A DNA stretch of 64,000 bases from Schlegelella_A sp036263655 (GTDB taxonomy: Bacteria > Pseudomonadota > Gammaproteobacteria > Burkholderiales > Burkholderiaceae_C), in assembly GCA_036263655.1 (NCBI GenBank), contig DATAGP010000019.1, forward strand, positions 62,001 through 126,000, written 5' to 3'. Under the pieces are notes generated by a model that saw nothing but the letters and a program-made list of their open reading frames with translations, did no database searches and had not been told where the DNA came from. Shown here piece after piece: positions 51,206 to 59,637 of this stretch (position 1 is its first letter; every line of letters begins with the position of its first letter). Position numbers and translations under genes: made by a program.

Positions 51206-53371
51206 TCAGTCCTCGAGTCCGAGCTGGACCAGGAGGAACGCGGTGTCTTCGGCGATCTCGTGCAGGGAGTCGAAACGGCCCGACGCGCCGCCGTGGCCGA
51301 CCTCGAGGTTGATCCTGAAGAGCAGCGGGTTCGAGTTGGTCTTCAGCGTGCGCAGCCTGGCGACGTACTTGGCCGGCTCCCAGTACGCGACCTGGCTGTC
51401 GTTGAGGCCGGTGCGGACGAGCATCGCCGGGTAGGGACCGGGCTTCAGGTTGTCGTAGGGGCTGTAGGCGCGCATCCAGGCGTACTGCTCGGGCAGCTTC
51501 GGGTTGCCCCACTCGACGAACTCGCCGACCGTGAGCGGCAGGGTCTCGTCGAGCATGGTGTTGACGACGTCGACGAAGGGCACCTCGGCGACCACCGCCC
51601 GGAACAGCTCGGGCCGGGCGTTGACGACCGCGCCCATGAGCAGGCCGCCGGCGCTGCCGCCTTCGATGGCGAGCTGCGACGGCGTCGTCAGGCCGCGCTC
51701 GATCAGGGCTTCGGCGCAGGCGATGAAGTCGCTGAAGGTGACAGCCTTGGTCGCCATCTTGGCCGCTTCGTACCAGGAGCGACCCAGGTCGCCGCCGCCG
51801 CGGACGTGGGCGATCGCGAAGACGACGCCGCGGTCGAGCAAGGACACGCGTGTCTGCGCGAACGACGGGTCGAGCGGGATGCCGTAGCTGCCGTAGCCAT
51901 AGAGGAGGAGCGGCTGCGGTCCGGCTTGCCTGCGGTCGCGCCGCCAGACCAGCGACACCGGCACCGCCGTGCCGTCGGGCGCGGTCGCCATCAGCCGCTC
52001 GCTGGCGTAGAGCGCCGGCTCGTAGCCGGGCACCGGCTGGCGCTTCCTGAGCACCCGCTCGCGCGTGATCAGGTCGTAATCGTAGGTCGACGCCGGCGTC
52101 GTCAGCGAGGTGTAGACGAAGCGCAGCGTCGTCGTCTCGAACTCGGCGTTGCCGCTGGCGTGAACGCTGTAGGCCGGCTCGTCGAAGGCGACGGTGTGCT
52201 CGCCGCCCTCGACCAGGTCGACGACGCGCAGCTGCAGCAGGCCCTCGACGCGCTCGGTGACGACCAGGTGTCTGGCGAAGACGTCGACGTCGTCGAGCAT
52301 GACGCGCTCTCGCGCCGGGATCAGCTCCTCGGCCGCGGCGAGGTCGAGCTGGTCCGCGTCGACGCGGACCAGCCGGTAGTTGCGCCCGGTGTCGTTGATG
52401 CGGACGTAGAAGCGGCCGTCGCGGTGGTCGAGGTGGTAGTCGATGTCGGCGCCGCGCGGGAAGACGGTGCGCAGCGCGAAGGTCTCGGGTTTGGCCGCGG
52501 CGTCGGCGACGCGCACCTCGGCGACGTCCATGCTGCTCGAGGCGACGAGCAGCCAGCGGTCGTCCCGGGTGCGCGAGACCGAGAGGTCGAACAGCTCGTC
52601 CTCCTCCTCGAGGAGCAGCGTGTCGGCGCCGCTGCCGCCGACGACGTGCCGCCACAGGCGGTGCGCCCGCTTGGCCTCGTCCATCGTCACGTAGTAGAGG
52701 CTGCGGCTGTCCGCGCCCCAGGTCGCCGAGGCGACCTCCGGCATCGACCAGGCGTCGACGGTGCCGCTCGCCAGGTCCTTGACGTGCAGCGTGTAGTCGC
52801 GGCCGCCGGTGAAGTCGGCGCTGTAGGCCAGCCGGGCCGCGTCGGGGCTGACGGCGGCGACGCCGAGGCGCAGGAACGCCCGGCCCGTGGCCAGCTCGTT
52901 GAGGTCGAGCAGGGTCTCGTCGCGGCCGGCCGGGTCGTACCGGCGCTCCGGGCCGGCGGCGCGCCGCCGCACGTGGCGCGGGTACTGCTCGCCGGTCGCG
53001 GTGCGCGAGCGGTACCACCAGTCGCCCTTGCGGTACGGCACCGAGTCGTCGTCCTGCTGGATGCGGGAAAACATCTCCTGGTAGAGCCGGTCCTTCAGCG
53101 GCGCTCGCGGCGCCAGCCACGCCTCGGCGTAGGCGTTCTCCGCCCGCAGGTAGGCGAGGGTGCGCGGGTCGTCGCGGTCGCGCAGCCAGAACCACTCGTC
53201 GATGCGGCGGTCGCCGTGCACGCTGACGTCCTTCGGCTCGCGCGGCGCCTGCGGCGGCTCCGGCAAGAGCGGGTGGGACGCGTCCGTGCGGGATCGGTCG
53301 GTGCGCGATTCCTCCGAGCGGGACGCGTCGGAGCCGGATGGGTCGGGCGGGATCGGGGTGGTGGCGGTCAT
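51206..53371 (-). CDS. ptrB: Oligopeptidase B, prolyl-oligopeptidase family serine peptidase
   Basis: This 721-residue enzyme cleaves short peptides after Arg/Lys in the cytoplasm. An N-terminal beta-propeller runs to about 430. The catalytic domain has LLLYGYGSYGIPLDPSF, IAHVRGGGDLGRSWYEAAK, the nucleophile in IEGGSAGGLLMGA, Asp in LNDSQVAYWEPAKY and His in EVGHGGASGR. The first 40 residues are a Ser/Asp/Arg-rich extension (DASRSEESRTDRSRTDASH) not seen in typical OpB, and the family core begins at about residue 45. The start is the only in-frame Met before the core. Confidence 0.94.
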   Translation of the reverse strand: MTATTPIPPDPSGSDASRSEESRTDRSRTDASHPLLPEPPQAPREPKDVSVHGDRRIDEWFWLRDRDDPRTLAYLRAENAYAEAWLAPRAPLKDRLYQEMFSRIQQDDDSVPYRKGDWWYRSRTATGEQYPRHVRRRAAGPERRYDPAGRDETLLDLNELATGRAFLRLGVAAVSPDAARLAYSADFTGGRDYTLHVKDLASGTVDAWSMPEVASATWGADSRSLYYVTMDEAKRAHRLWRHVVGGSGADTLLLEEEDELFDLSVSRTRDDRWLLVASSSMDVAEVRVADAAAKPETFALRTVFPRGADIDYHLDHRDGRFYVRINDTGRNYRLVRVDADQLDLAAAEELIPARERVMLDDVDVFARHLVVTERVEGLLQLRVVDLVEGGEHTVAFDEPAYSVHASGNAEFETTTLRFVYTSLTTPASTYDYDLITRERVLRKRQPVPGYEPALYASERLMATAPDGTAVPVSLVWRRDRRQAGPQPLLLYGYGSYGIPLDPSFAQTRVSLLDRGVVFAIAHVRGGGDLGRSWYEAAKMATKAVTFSDFIACAEALIERGLTTPSQLAIEGGSAGGLLMGAVVNARPELFRAVVAEVPFVDVVNTMLDETLPLTVGEFVEWGNPKLPEQYAWMRAYSPYDNLKPGPYPAMLVRTGLNDSQVAYWEPAKYVARLRTLKTNSNPLLFRINLEVGHGGASGRFDSLHEIAEDTAFLLVQLGLED

Positions 53372-53490
53372 GGTGTATGACGAGGGGCGAATGGCGACCA
53401 GGCGAAGGAGGCGACGCGGCATTCTCGACGCCGCACCGTGGGCGCGTGGATTGCCCCTGCGGCGCTGCCCGCCCACTTCGCCCCAGGCCC

Positions 53491-54159
53491 ATGACCGTCG
53501 CGCCGCCTCCCGTCCTCGACCTCGGCGACCTGCGCCGGGTGACGCCCATCGACTCCGGCTTCGGCCAGGGTCGCGGCAAGCCGGTCGACCGTCACTACAT
53601 CGAGGACTTCCTGCAGCGCCACGCCGCCGACATCCGCGGCCGCGTGGTCGAGGTCGCCGAGCGCACCTACACGCAGCGCTACGGCGGCGACCGCGTCGAG
53701 CGCAGCGACATCCTGCACGTCGACGGGTCCAACGAACGCGCCACGCTGGTCGGCGACCTGGCGGAGGACAACGACCTGCCCGAGGGCTGCTTCGACTGCT
53801 TCATCTGCACGCAGACGCTCACCTACATCTACGACGTGCAGCGGGCCGTGGCGACCATCCACCGCATGCTCAAGCCCGGCGGCGTCCTCCTCGTCACCGT
53901 TCCGGGCATCAGCCAGATGAGCCCGTACGACCGCGACCGCTGGGGCGAGTACTGGCGGTTCACGGCGCAGTCGCTCGGCCGCCTGCTCGGCACGCCTTTC
54001 GGCGGCGAGAACGTCCGCGTCGAGGCCTACGGCAACGTCCTCGCCTCGACCGCCTTCCTGCAGGGCCTCTGCGTCGACGACCTGCGCCGCGACGAGCTCG
54101 ACCACCGCGACCAGCGGTACCAGATGCTGGTCGCCGGCCGCGCCGTGAAGGCAGCCTGA
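53491..54159 (+). CDS. Class I SAM-dependent methyltransferase-like protein
   Basis: This 222-residue protein matches a methyltransferase group often found near polysaccharide genes. The C-terminal half of the fold is clear: GCFDCFICTQTLTYIYDVQRAV, HRMLKPGGVLLVTVPG, GNVLASTAFLQGLC. The usual glycine-rich SAM loop is weak (RGRVVEVAERTYTQRYG). It is divergent from the oligopeptidase gene, and no glycosyltransferase is nearby. The substrate is unknown. Confidence 0.8.
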   Translation: MTVAPPPVLDLGDLRRVTPIDSGFGQGRGKPVDRHYIEDFLQRHAADIRGRVVEVAERTYTQRYGGDRVERSDILHVDGSNERATLVGDLAEDNDLPEGCFDCFICTQTLTYIYDVQRAVATIHRMLKPGGVLLVTVPGISQMSPYDRDRWGEYWRFTAQSLGRLLGTPFGGENVRVEAYGNVLASTAFLQGLCVDDLRRDELDHRDQRYQMLVAGRAVKAA

Positions 54160-54228
54160 GGTCGCTTCGCACCGGCCGCCCGCGGCGGCTTTGGGTGATG
54201 ATCGGGGCTGACGAGGACGCCGCCCCGC

Positions 54229-55494
54229 ATGGACACGCGCACGACCGACACCCTGTTCCCGACGACGCCGCGCTGGGAAAGCGAGGGCACGAGCCGGATC
54301 CCGTTCGCCGCCTACACCGACCCGAGCCTGCACAAGCGCGAGCTGGAGCGCTTCTTCTATCGCGGCCACTGGTGCTACGTCGGGCTCGAGGCGGAGATCC
54401 CGAACCCGGGCCACTTCAAGCGCAGCGCCGTGGGCGAGCGCTCGGTGATCCTGGTCCGCGACGAGGACGGCGGCATCGGCGTGATCGAGAACGTCTGCGC
54501 CCACCGCGGCATGGCCTTCTGCCGCCGGCGCCACGGCACGGTCAAGGAGTTCGTCTGCCCGTATCACCAGTGGAACTACTCGCTGAAGGGCGACCTGCAG
54601 GGCGTGCCCTTCCGCCGCGGCGTGAAGCAGGACGGCAAGGTGCAGGGCGGCATGCCGGCCGACTTCCGCCCAGAGGAGAACGGCCTCAACAAGCTGAAGG
54701 TCGCGGTGCGCGGCGGCGTTGTCTTCGCCTCGTTCGACCATGAGGTCGAGCCGCTCGAGGACTTCCTCGGCCCGGCCATCGTGCCCTGGTTCGACCGGCT
54801 GTTCGACGGTCGCGCCCTGCGCATCCTCGGCTACAACCGGCAGCGCATCCCCGGCAACTGGAAGCTGATGCAGGAGAACATCAAGGACCCGTACCACCCC
54901 GGTCTCCTGCACACCTGGTTCGTGACCTTCGGCCTCTGGCGCGCCGACAACCGCTCGCAGCTGGTGATGGACGCCCGCCATCGCCACGCGGCCATGATCT
55001 CGACCCGAGGGCAGAGCGGCAAGTCGGCGCAGGTGACGCAGGTCTCGAGCTTCAAGGAGAACATGCAGCTCGAGGACCCGCGCTTCCTCGACATCGTCCC
55101 CGAGCCCTGGTGGAAGGGCCCGACCGCGGTGATGACGACGATCTTCCCGAGCGTGATCCTGCAGCAGCAGGTCAACAGCGTCTCGACCCGCCACATCCAG
55201 CCCGACGGGCACGGCGCCTTCGACTTCGTGTGGACCCATTTCGGCTTCGCCGACGACAGCGACGAGATGACTCAGCGGCGGCTCCGCCAGGCGAACCTGT
55301 TCGGCCCCGCCGGCTTCGTCTCGGCCGACGACGGCGAGGTGATCGAGCTGTCGCAGCAGGCCTTCGAGAGCCGGCCGTCGCATCGCACACTGGCCGAGCT
55401 CGGCGGCCGCGACGTCGCCGACACCGACCACATGGTCACCGAGACGCTGATCCGCGGCATGTACCGCTACTGGCGCGAGGTGATGGAGCGCTGA
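54229..55494 (+). CDS. Rieske non-heme iron aromatic-ring-hydroxylating oxygenase, alpha subunit (NagG/AndAc-like)
   Basis: This 421-residue catalytic subunit inserts O2 into an aromatic acid. The Rieske cluster is bound by Cys90-x-His92 (VCAHRG) and Cys110-x2-His113 (CPYHQW). The mononuclear iron site includes Asp220, His223 and His228 (KDPYHPGLLH). The length and motifs fit the salicylate 5-hydroxylase / anthranilate dioxygenase (NagG/AndAc) subgroup. Beta and ferredoxin subunits follow within 20 nt. No reductase is encoded in the window. Which ring compound is used cannot be decided from sequence. Confidence 0.92.
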   Translation: MDTRTTDTLFPTTPRWESEGTSRIPFAAYTDPSLHKRELERFFYRGHWCYVGLEAEIPNPGHFKRSAVGERSVILVRDEDGGIGVIENVCAHRGMAFCRRRHGTVKEFVCPYHQWNYSLKGDLQGVPFRRGVKQDGKVQGGMPADFRPEENGLNKLKVAVRGGVVFASFDHEVEPLEDFLGPAIVPWFDRLFDGRALRILGYNRQRIPGNWKLMQENIKDPYHPGLLHTWFVTFGLWRADNRSQLVMDARHRHAAMISTRGQSGKSAQVTQVSSFKENMQLEDPRFLDIVPEPWWKGPTAVMTTIFPSVILQQQVNSVSTRHIQPDGHGAFDFVWTHFGFADDSDEMTQRRLRQANLFGPAGFVSADDGEVIELSQQAFESRPSHRTLAELGGRDVADTDHMVTETLIRGMYRYWREVMER

Positions 55495-55510
55495 GCGCCT
55501 CCGGCCAGCC

Positions 55511-55981
55511 ATGGACTTCGCCGAGTACCACGAGCTGGTCCAGCTCCATGCCGACTACGCCAGCGCCGTCGACTCGGGCGACTGGGACCTCTGGCCGGAG
55601 TTCTTCGTCGACGCCTGCAGCTACCGCCTCGTGCCGCGCGAGAACCACGAGCGCGGCTTTCCGCTGGCGACTTTGTCGTTCGAGAGCAAGGGCATGCTCA
55701 AGGACCGCGTCTACGGCATCCGCGAGACGCTGTTCCACGATCCCTACTACCAGCGCCACGTCGTCGGCGCGCCGCTGGTGCGGGCGAGCGAGCCGGGACG
55801 GATCCGCAGCGAGGCCAACTACGCGGTGTTCCGCACCAAGCTCAACGAGCTGAGCACCGTCTTCAACGTCGGCCGCTACCTCGACGTCGTCGTGCGCACG
55901 CCGGCGGGGCTGAAGTTCGAGTCGCGCCTGGTCGTCTACGACAGCGAGATGATCCCGAACTCGATCATCTATCCCCTCTGA
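55511..55981 (+). CDS. Aromatic-ring-hydroxylating oxygenase beta subunit (NagH/AndAd-like)
   Basis: This 156-residue small subunit has the cystatin-like fold of ring-hydroxylating dioxygenase beta subunits: YHELVQLHADYASAVDSGDWDLWPEFFVDACSYRL. It is structural and stabilises the hexamer. It starts 16 nt after the alpha subunit gene. Confidence 0.93.
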   Translation: MDFAEYHELVQLHADYASAVDSGDWDLWPEFFVDACSYRLVPRENHERGFPLATLSFESKGMLKDRVYGIRETLFHDPYYQRHVVGAPLVRASEPGRIRSEANYAVFRTKLNELSTVFNVGRYLDVVVRTPAGLKFESRLVVYDSEMIPNSIIYPL

Positions 55982-56001
55982 CCTCGAGGTCGCCCCGCCG
56001 C

Positions 56002-56319
56002 ATGAGCACCTGGCACGACGCCGCCACCCTCGACGACTTCGCCGCCAGCGACGCGATCGAGGTCGTGCTCGGCGGAAGGCAGATCGCGATCTACCTCGTC
56101 GACGGCGCCGTGTTCGCCACCGACAACGTCTGCACGCATGGCATGGCGCGGCTGTGCGACGGCTTCCTGGAAGGGCACGAGATCGAGTGCCCGCACCACC
56201 AGGGCCGCTTCGACATCCGCACCGGCGCGGCGACCTGCGCCCCGGCCAAGGTCGCGCTCGCCACCTACCCCGCGCGACTCGACGGCGATCGCGTCCAGCT
56301 GCAGGTCGACGCCGGCTGA
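56002..56319 (+). CDS. Rieske [2Fe-2S] ferredoxin of the ring-hydroxylating oxygenase
   Basis: This 105-residue ferredoxin binds its cluster through Cys-x-His (NVCTHGMARL) and Cys-x2-His (ECPHHQGRFD), with 17 residues between. It passes electrons from a reductase to the oxygenase. It starts 20 nt after the beta subunit gene and completes a three-gene operon that lacks the reductase. Confidence 0.94.
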   Translation: MSTWHDAATLDDFAASDAIEVVLGGRQIAIYLVDGAVFATDNVCTHGMARLCDGFLEGHEIECPHHQGRFDIRTGAATCAPAKVALATYPARLDGDRVQLQVDAG

Positions 56320-56355
56320 GACGCGTCCGGATTTCGCCGGCGCCGACGTAATACG

Positions 56356-56375
56356 GGCATGCACTTCCGCATGCC
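56356..56375. repeat. Perfect 7-bp inverted repeat upstream of 56391
   Basis: GGCATGC and GCATGCC are exact complements around a 6-nt spacer, 15 nt before the ATG of the next gene. It could be a regulator binding site or a short hairpin at the start of that mRNA. Confidence 0.35.
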
Positions 56376-56390
56376 TTCAGCGCCGCCGCC

Positions 56391-56852
56391 ATGAGCTTCC
56401 GCTGTACCCACGTCCTTGGACCTCTCCTCGTCGCCGCGTGTGCCGCGATCCTCGGACTGAGCTCGATGCAGGGCGCGGCCGCGCCGCCCTCGGCAGGGTC
56501 CACCACGGCGGCGACCGGAGCGACGCGCCCACCGGCGCGGGTCGCTCCCGCGCCACCGCTCTCCGCCAGCTGGACGATGCCCCAGGCCGTGCCGGCTCCG
56601 ACGTTCGCCGAGGCCGGCCGGCTCTTTCGCGCCGGTCGCCACGCCGCGGCCTACGGACGCTTCGTGACGCTGGCCAACGAAGGCGACATGCATGCGGCGC
56701 GGGTGGCGCTGCTGATGCATCGCTTCGGACCGTCCCTCTTCGGCAGCGACTGGGATGCGACGACCGAGGAGCTCGCCGAGTGGTCGCGCCTGGCGCGCCA
56801 GGCCGAGCAGATGGACATCGAGGCGCGGCTGCGCATCGGCCGGGCCAAGTAG
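56391..56852 (+). CDS. Exported hypothetical protein with a Sel1/TPR-like segment
   Basis: This 153-residue protein has a likely signal peptide (HVLGPLLVAACAAILGLSSMQGAAA) and a Pro/Ala-rich linker. The helical C-terminus (FAEAGRLFRAGRHAAAYGRFVTLANEGDMHAARVALLM) resembles a single Sel1/tetratricopeptide-type repeat. Function unknown. It is followed by pncB after 80 bp. Confidence 0.75.
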   Translation: MSFRCTHVLGPLLVAACAAILGLSSMQGAAAPPSAGSTTAATGATRPPARVAPAPPLSASWTMPQAVPAPTFAEAGRLFRAGRHAAAYGRFVTLANEGDMHAARVALLMHRFGPSLFGSDWDATTEELAEWSRLARQAEQMDIEARLRIGRAK

Positions 56853-56932
56853 ACGGCTGCGGGCGACGCGTCCGGCGCCGAGCGCCGGGCGAAGCGCCTT
56901 GCTATCGTCGGGCTGCGCTGCCGAAAGCCCGG

Positions 56933-58156
56933 ATGCAACCCGTCATCACCAGCCTGCTCGACACCGATCTCTACAAGTTCACGATGTGGCAGGCGATGCT
57001 GCATCGCCACCCGGAGACCGAGGCCGAATACACCTTCCTCTGCCGAAACGAGCCGGCCTATCCGCTGGCCGAGCTGGTGCCCGATCTCAACCGCGAGCTC
57101 GACGCGCTGTGCGCGCTGAGCTTCAAGCCGAGCGAGCTGGCCTACCTCGGGTCGCTTCGCTTCATCCGCTCGGACTTCGTCCACTTCCTGCGCATCTTCC
57201 ACTTCCAGCGCGACTTCATCGTCGCGCGCCCGGCCGCCGACGGCCGCAGCCTGGAGATCGTCGCCAGCGGCCCGCAGGTGCACGTGATGGCGTTCGAGAT
57301 CTTCGTCCTGGCAATCGTCAACGAGCTGTATTTCCGCCGCTTCGATGCCGATGCCGCCTGGAAGGAAGGGCGTCTGCGGCTCGCCGCGAAGATCGAGCGC
57401 CTGCGCGTGTTCGCCCGGGAGCCGAAGCGTGCCACCCCGTTCGAGTTCTTCGACTTCGGCGTGCGGCGGCGCTTCTCCGGGGCCTGGCATCGCGAGGTGC
57501 TGACGACGCTCAAGCGCGAGGTGCCGCAGTTCTTCAAGGGCGCCTCGGACGTGCTCTTCGCCCGCGACCTCGGCCTGGTCCCGATCGGGACGATGGCGCA
57601 CGAGTACCTGCAGACCTTCCAGACCCTCGGCGTCCGCCTGCGCGACTTCCAGCGCTCCGCGCTCGAGGCCTGGGTCCAGGAGTACCGCGGCGACCTCGGC
57701 ACGGCGCTCACCGACGTCGTCGGCATGGATGCCTTCCTCGCCGACTTCGACCTCTACTTCGCCAAGTTGTTCGACGGCCTGCGCCACGACTCCGGCGACC
57801 CCTTCGTGTGGGGCGAGAAGGCGCTCGCGCACTACGAGAAGCTGCGCGTCGACGCGCGCACCAAGCGGCTGGTGTTCTCGGACGGGCTCGACCTCGAGAA
57901 GTCCTTCGCCCTGTACCGCCATTTCGCCGACCGCGCGCCGTGCGGCTTCGGCATCGGCACCAACCTCACCAACGACATGGGCCTGAAGACGCTGCACATC
58001 GTCATGAAGCTGACGCGGGCCAACGGCCAGCCGGTGGCCAAGCTCTCGGACAGCCCCGGCAAGCTGCTCTGCGACGACGAGACCTTCCTCGCCTACCTCC
58101 GGCAGGTCTTCGACGTGCCCGCCCTGAGCGCACCGACCCCACGCACCACGCCATGA
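56933..58156 (+). CDS. pncB: Nicotinate phosphoribosyltransferase
   Basis: This 407-residue enzyme makes nicotinate mononucleotide from nicotinate and PRPP with ATP, the salvage step of NAD synthesis. It shows ITSLLDTDLYKFTMWQAML at the N-terminus, EFFDFGVRRRFSGAWH, PIGTMAHEYLQTFQ, GLRHDSGDPFVWGEKAL and KLSDSPGKLLCDDE. The length is standard. Its stop overlaps the next gene (ATGA). Confidence 0.97.
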   Translation: MQPVITSLLDTDLYKFTMWQAMLHRHPETEAEYTFLCRNEPAYPLAELVPDLNRELDALCALSFKPSELAYLGSLRFIRSDFVHFLRIFHFQRDFIVARPAADGRSLEIVASGPQVHVMAFEIFVLAIVNELYFRRFDADAAWKEGRLRLAAKIERLRVFAREPKRATPFEFFDFGVRRRFSGAWHREVLTTLKREVPQFFKGASDVLFARDLGLVPIGTMAHEYLQTFQTLGVRLRDFQRSALEAWVQEYRGDLGTALTDVVGMDAFLADFDLYFAKLFDGLRHDSGDPFVWGEKALAHYEKLRVDARTKRLVFSDGLDLEKSFALYRHFADRAPCGFGIGTNLTNDMGLKTLHIVMKLTRANGQPVAKLSDSPGKLLCDDETFLAYLRQVFDVPALSAPTPRTTP

Positions 58157-58437
58157 CATCGACCCGACAGCCGGCCAAGAAGGCGGCGAAGAAGACCGCC
58201 ACGAAGCCCGGCCTCTACGCCAACATCCATGCCAAGCAGGAGCGGATCGCGCACGGCAGCGGCGAGACGATGCGCGAGCCCGGCAGCCCCGGCGCGCCCA
58301 GCGACGAGGCGTTCGCGAAGGCGGAGCAGGGCCAACCCGCGAAGAAGACCGCGGCGCGCAAGCCCGCGAAGAAGCCGGCGGCAGGCAAGGCGGCGAAGAA
58401 GCCGGCCGCCCGCAAGCGCAGCACGGCGAAGAAGTGA
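58153..58437 (+). CDS. Lysine/alanine-rich histone-H1-like small protein
   Basis: This 94-residue protein has a conserved central segment GLYANIHAKQERIAHGSGETM and GSPGAPSDEAF between Lys/Ala-rich tails (KKAAKKTATKPG and KPAKKPAAGKAAKKPAARKR). The basic tails resemble histone H1 / bacterial H1-like proteins and would bind DNA or RNA; the central motif is a small conserved domain of unknown function. It is translationally coupled to pncB and to the following methyltransferase, both by 4-nt overlaps. Confidence 0.8.
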   Translation: MTSTRQPAKKAAKKTATKPGLYANIHAKQERIAHGSGETMREPGSPGAPSDEAFAKAEQGQPAKKTAARKPAKKPAAGKAAKKPAARKRSTAKK

Positions 58438-59152
58438 CTTCGATCCGGCGGCGCCTGCTGCTGCTGCACGGCGCCGCCGCCTGGCTGGCCCTCCCGCTCG
58501 CCGCGCGCGAAGCGCCGCGCTACGAACGCGGCCCGGCTTCCGCCGACGGCATCGGCAAGCGCCACATGGGCCGCGAGATCGCGCAGGTGATGGGCTGGCA
58601 GGGTGCGGCCTGGCTGGAGCGCGGCGAGCGCGAGAGGGAGGAGCGCGTCGACCTGCTCCTCGCCGAGCTGCGCCTGCGCCCGGGCATGACGGTGGCGGAC
58701 GTCGGCGCCGGCACGGGCTACGTCGCCCGGCGCATGGCGCGCGCCGTCGGGCCGACCGGAAGGATCCTGGCGGTCGACGTGCAGCCGGAGATGCTGCGCC
58801 TGCTCGCGGAGTCGGCGCGCAGCGAAGGCCTGCCGCAGATCGTGCCGGTGCTCGGCGCGACCGACGACGCGAAGCTGCCGGCCGCCGGCGTCGACCTCGC
58901 CGTGATGGTCGACGTCTATCACGAGCTCGAGCATCCTTTCGAGGTCGTCGCGAGCATCGTGCGGGCGCTGAAGCCGGGCGGCCGGCTCGTCTCGTCGAGT
59001 ACCGCGCCGAGGATCACGCGGTGCCGATCAAGGCCCTGCACAAGATGAGCGTCGCGCAGATCCGGCGCGAGGCGGCCGCGCATCCGCTCGATTTCGAACG
59101 CCTCGGCTCGAGCCTGCCGTGGCAGCACGTCGTCGTCTTTGTCCGGCGCTGA
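58434..59152 (+). pseudogene. Exported SAM-dependent methyltransferase, frameshifted
   Basis: The gene starts with GTG at 58434 (GTGA overlap) and encodes a signal-like N-terminus (TSIRRRLLLLHGAAAWLALPLAA). A methyltransferase domain follows, with the SAM loop TVADVGAGTGYVARRMARAV near 85. At about 58989-58992 the frame slips: the first frame ends ALKPGGRLV then diverges, while the -1 frame continues LVEYRAEDHAVPIKALHKMS and ends WQHVVVFVRR at 59152. One missing C explains this. In homologues the two parts are continuous. It is either a recent inactivating mutation or a sequencing error. Confidence 0.8.
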
Positions 59153-59228
59153 CGACGTTCGGCGGCCTCCGGCACGGGCGCACGGCTTGCCACGGAAATA
59201 GCACTCGTCAGCCAACGGAGACACCGCC

Positions 59229-59558
59229 ATGAGCGAGGAAAGCAAGGCAGCGAAACAGGATCCCACCGGCCACTACGGCCCCGGCTACGGCGACCCGGTC
59301 AAGCACCTCGGCGAGAAGCCGCCCGTCGCGACCTCCGCCGAGACGTCGGGCGAGACGTCGGGCGAGCCGGGCGTGCCGCTCACCCCGGGCCCGACGCTGC
59401 CGCCGCAAGGCGTGCCTGGGGGCCCTGGGGTAGACGCCGATGCTGCCGGCGAGCAGCCGCCTCTGCGCAGCGAGGACGTCTCGGTGCCGCCGCCGGACCA
59501 TGTCGGCGAGGACGCGCCGGCGAGCGAGAACGCCGGACTGATCTTCGAGCGCTCGTAA
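59229..59558 (+). CDS. Small acidic proline/glycine-rich hypothetical protein
   Basis: This 109-residue protein is unrecognised, with no signal peptide. It begins MSEESKAAKQDPTGHYGPGYGDP and carries a repeat-like SAETSGETSGEPG stretch and many Pro, Gly, Glu and Asp residues, so it is probably disordered. The codon pattern and the AACGGAGACACC sequence before the ATG support a real gene. Confidence 0.55.
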   Translation: MSEESKAAKQDPTGHYGPGYGDPVKHLGEKPPVATSAETSGETSGEPGVPLTPGPTLPPQGVPGGPGVDADAAGEQPPLRSEDVSVPPPDHVGEDAPASENAGLIFERS

Positions 59559-59594
59559 TCCACCCGGTCGTCGCGAGAGGGGGCATCGGGCTCG

Positions 59595-59610
59595 CTGTAT
59601 ATTCGTACAG
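59595..59610. promoter_or_regulatory. LexA box (SOS operator) of the radical SAM/UdgX operon
   Basis: The 16-bp sequence CTGTATATTCGTACAG fits the proteobacterial LexA consensus CTGT-N8-ACAG exactly. It overlaps a TATATT that could be the -10 and ends 28 nt before the start of the radical SAM gene. DNA-damage induction of this operon is therefore expected. Confidence 0.85.
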
Positions 59611-59637
59611 CTTGGCGGCGACGCCCGAGCCCTCCCC

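Noticed and set aside
58150..58437. Lys/Ala repeat DNA as a tandem DNA repeat element
   Set aside because: It encodes a histone-H1-like protein with a conserved central domain and is translationally coupled to its neighbours.
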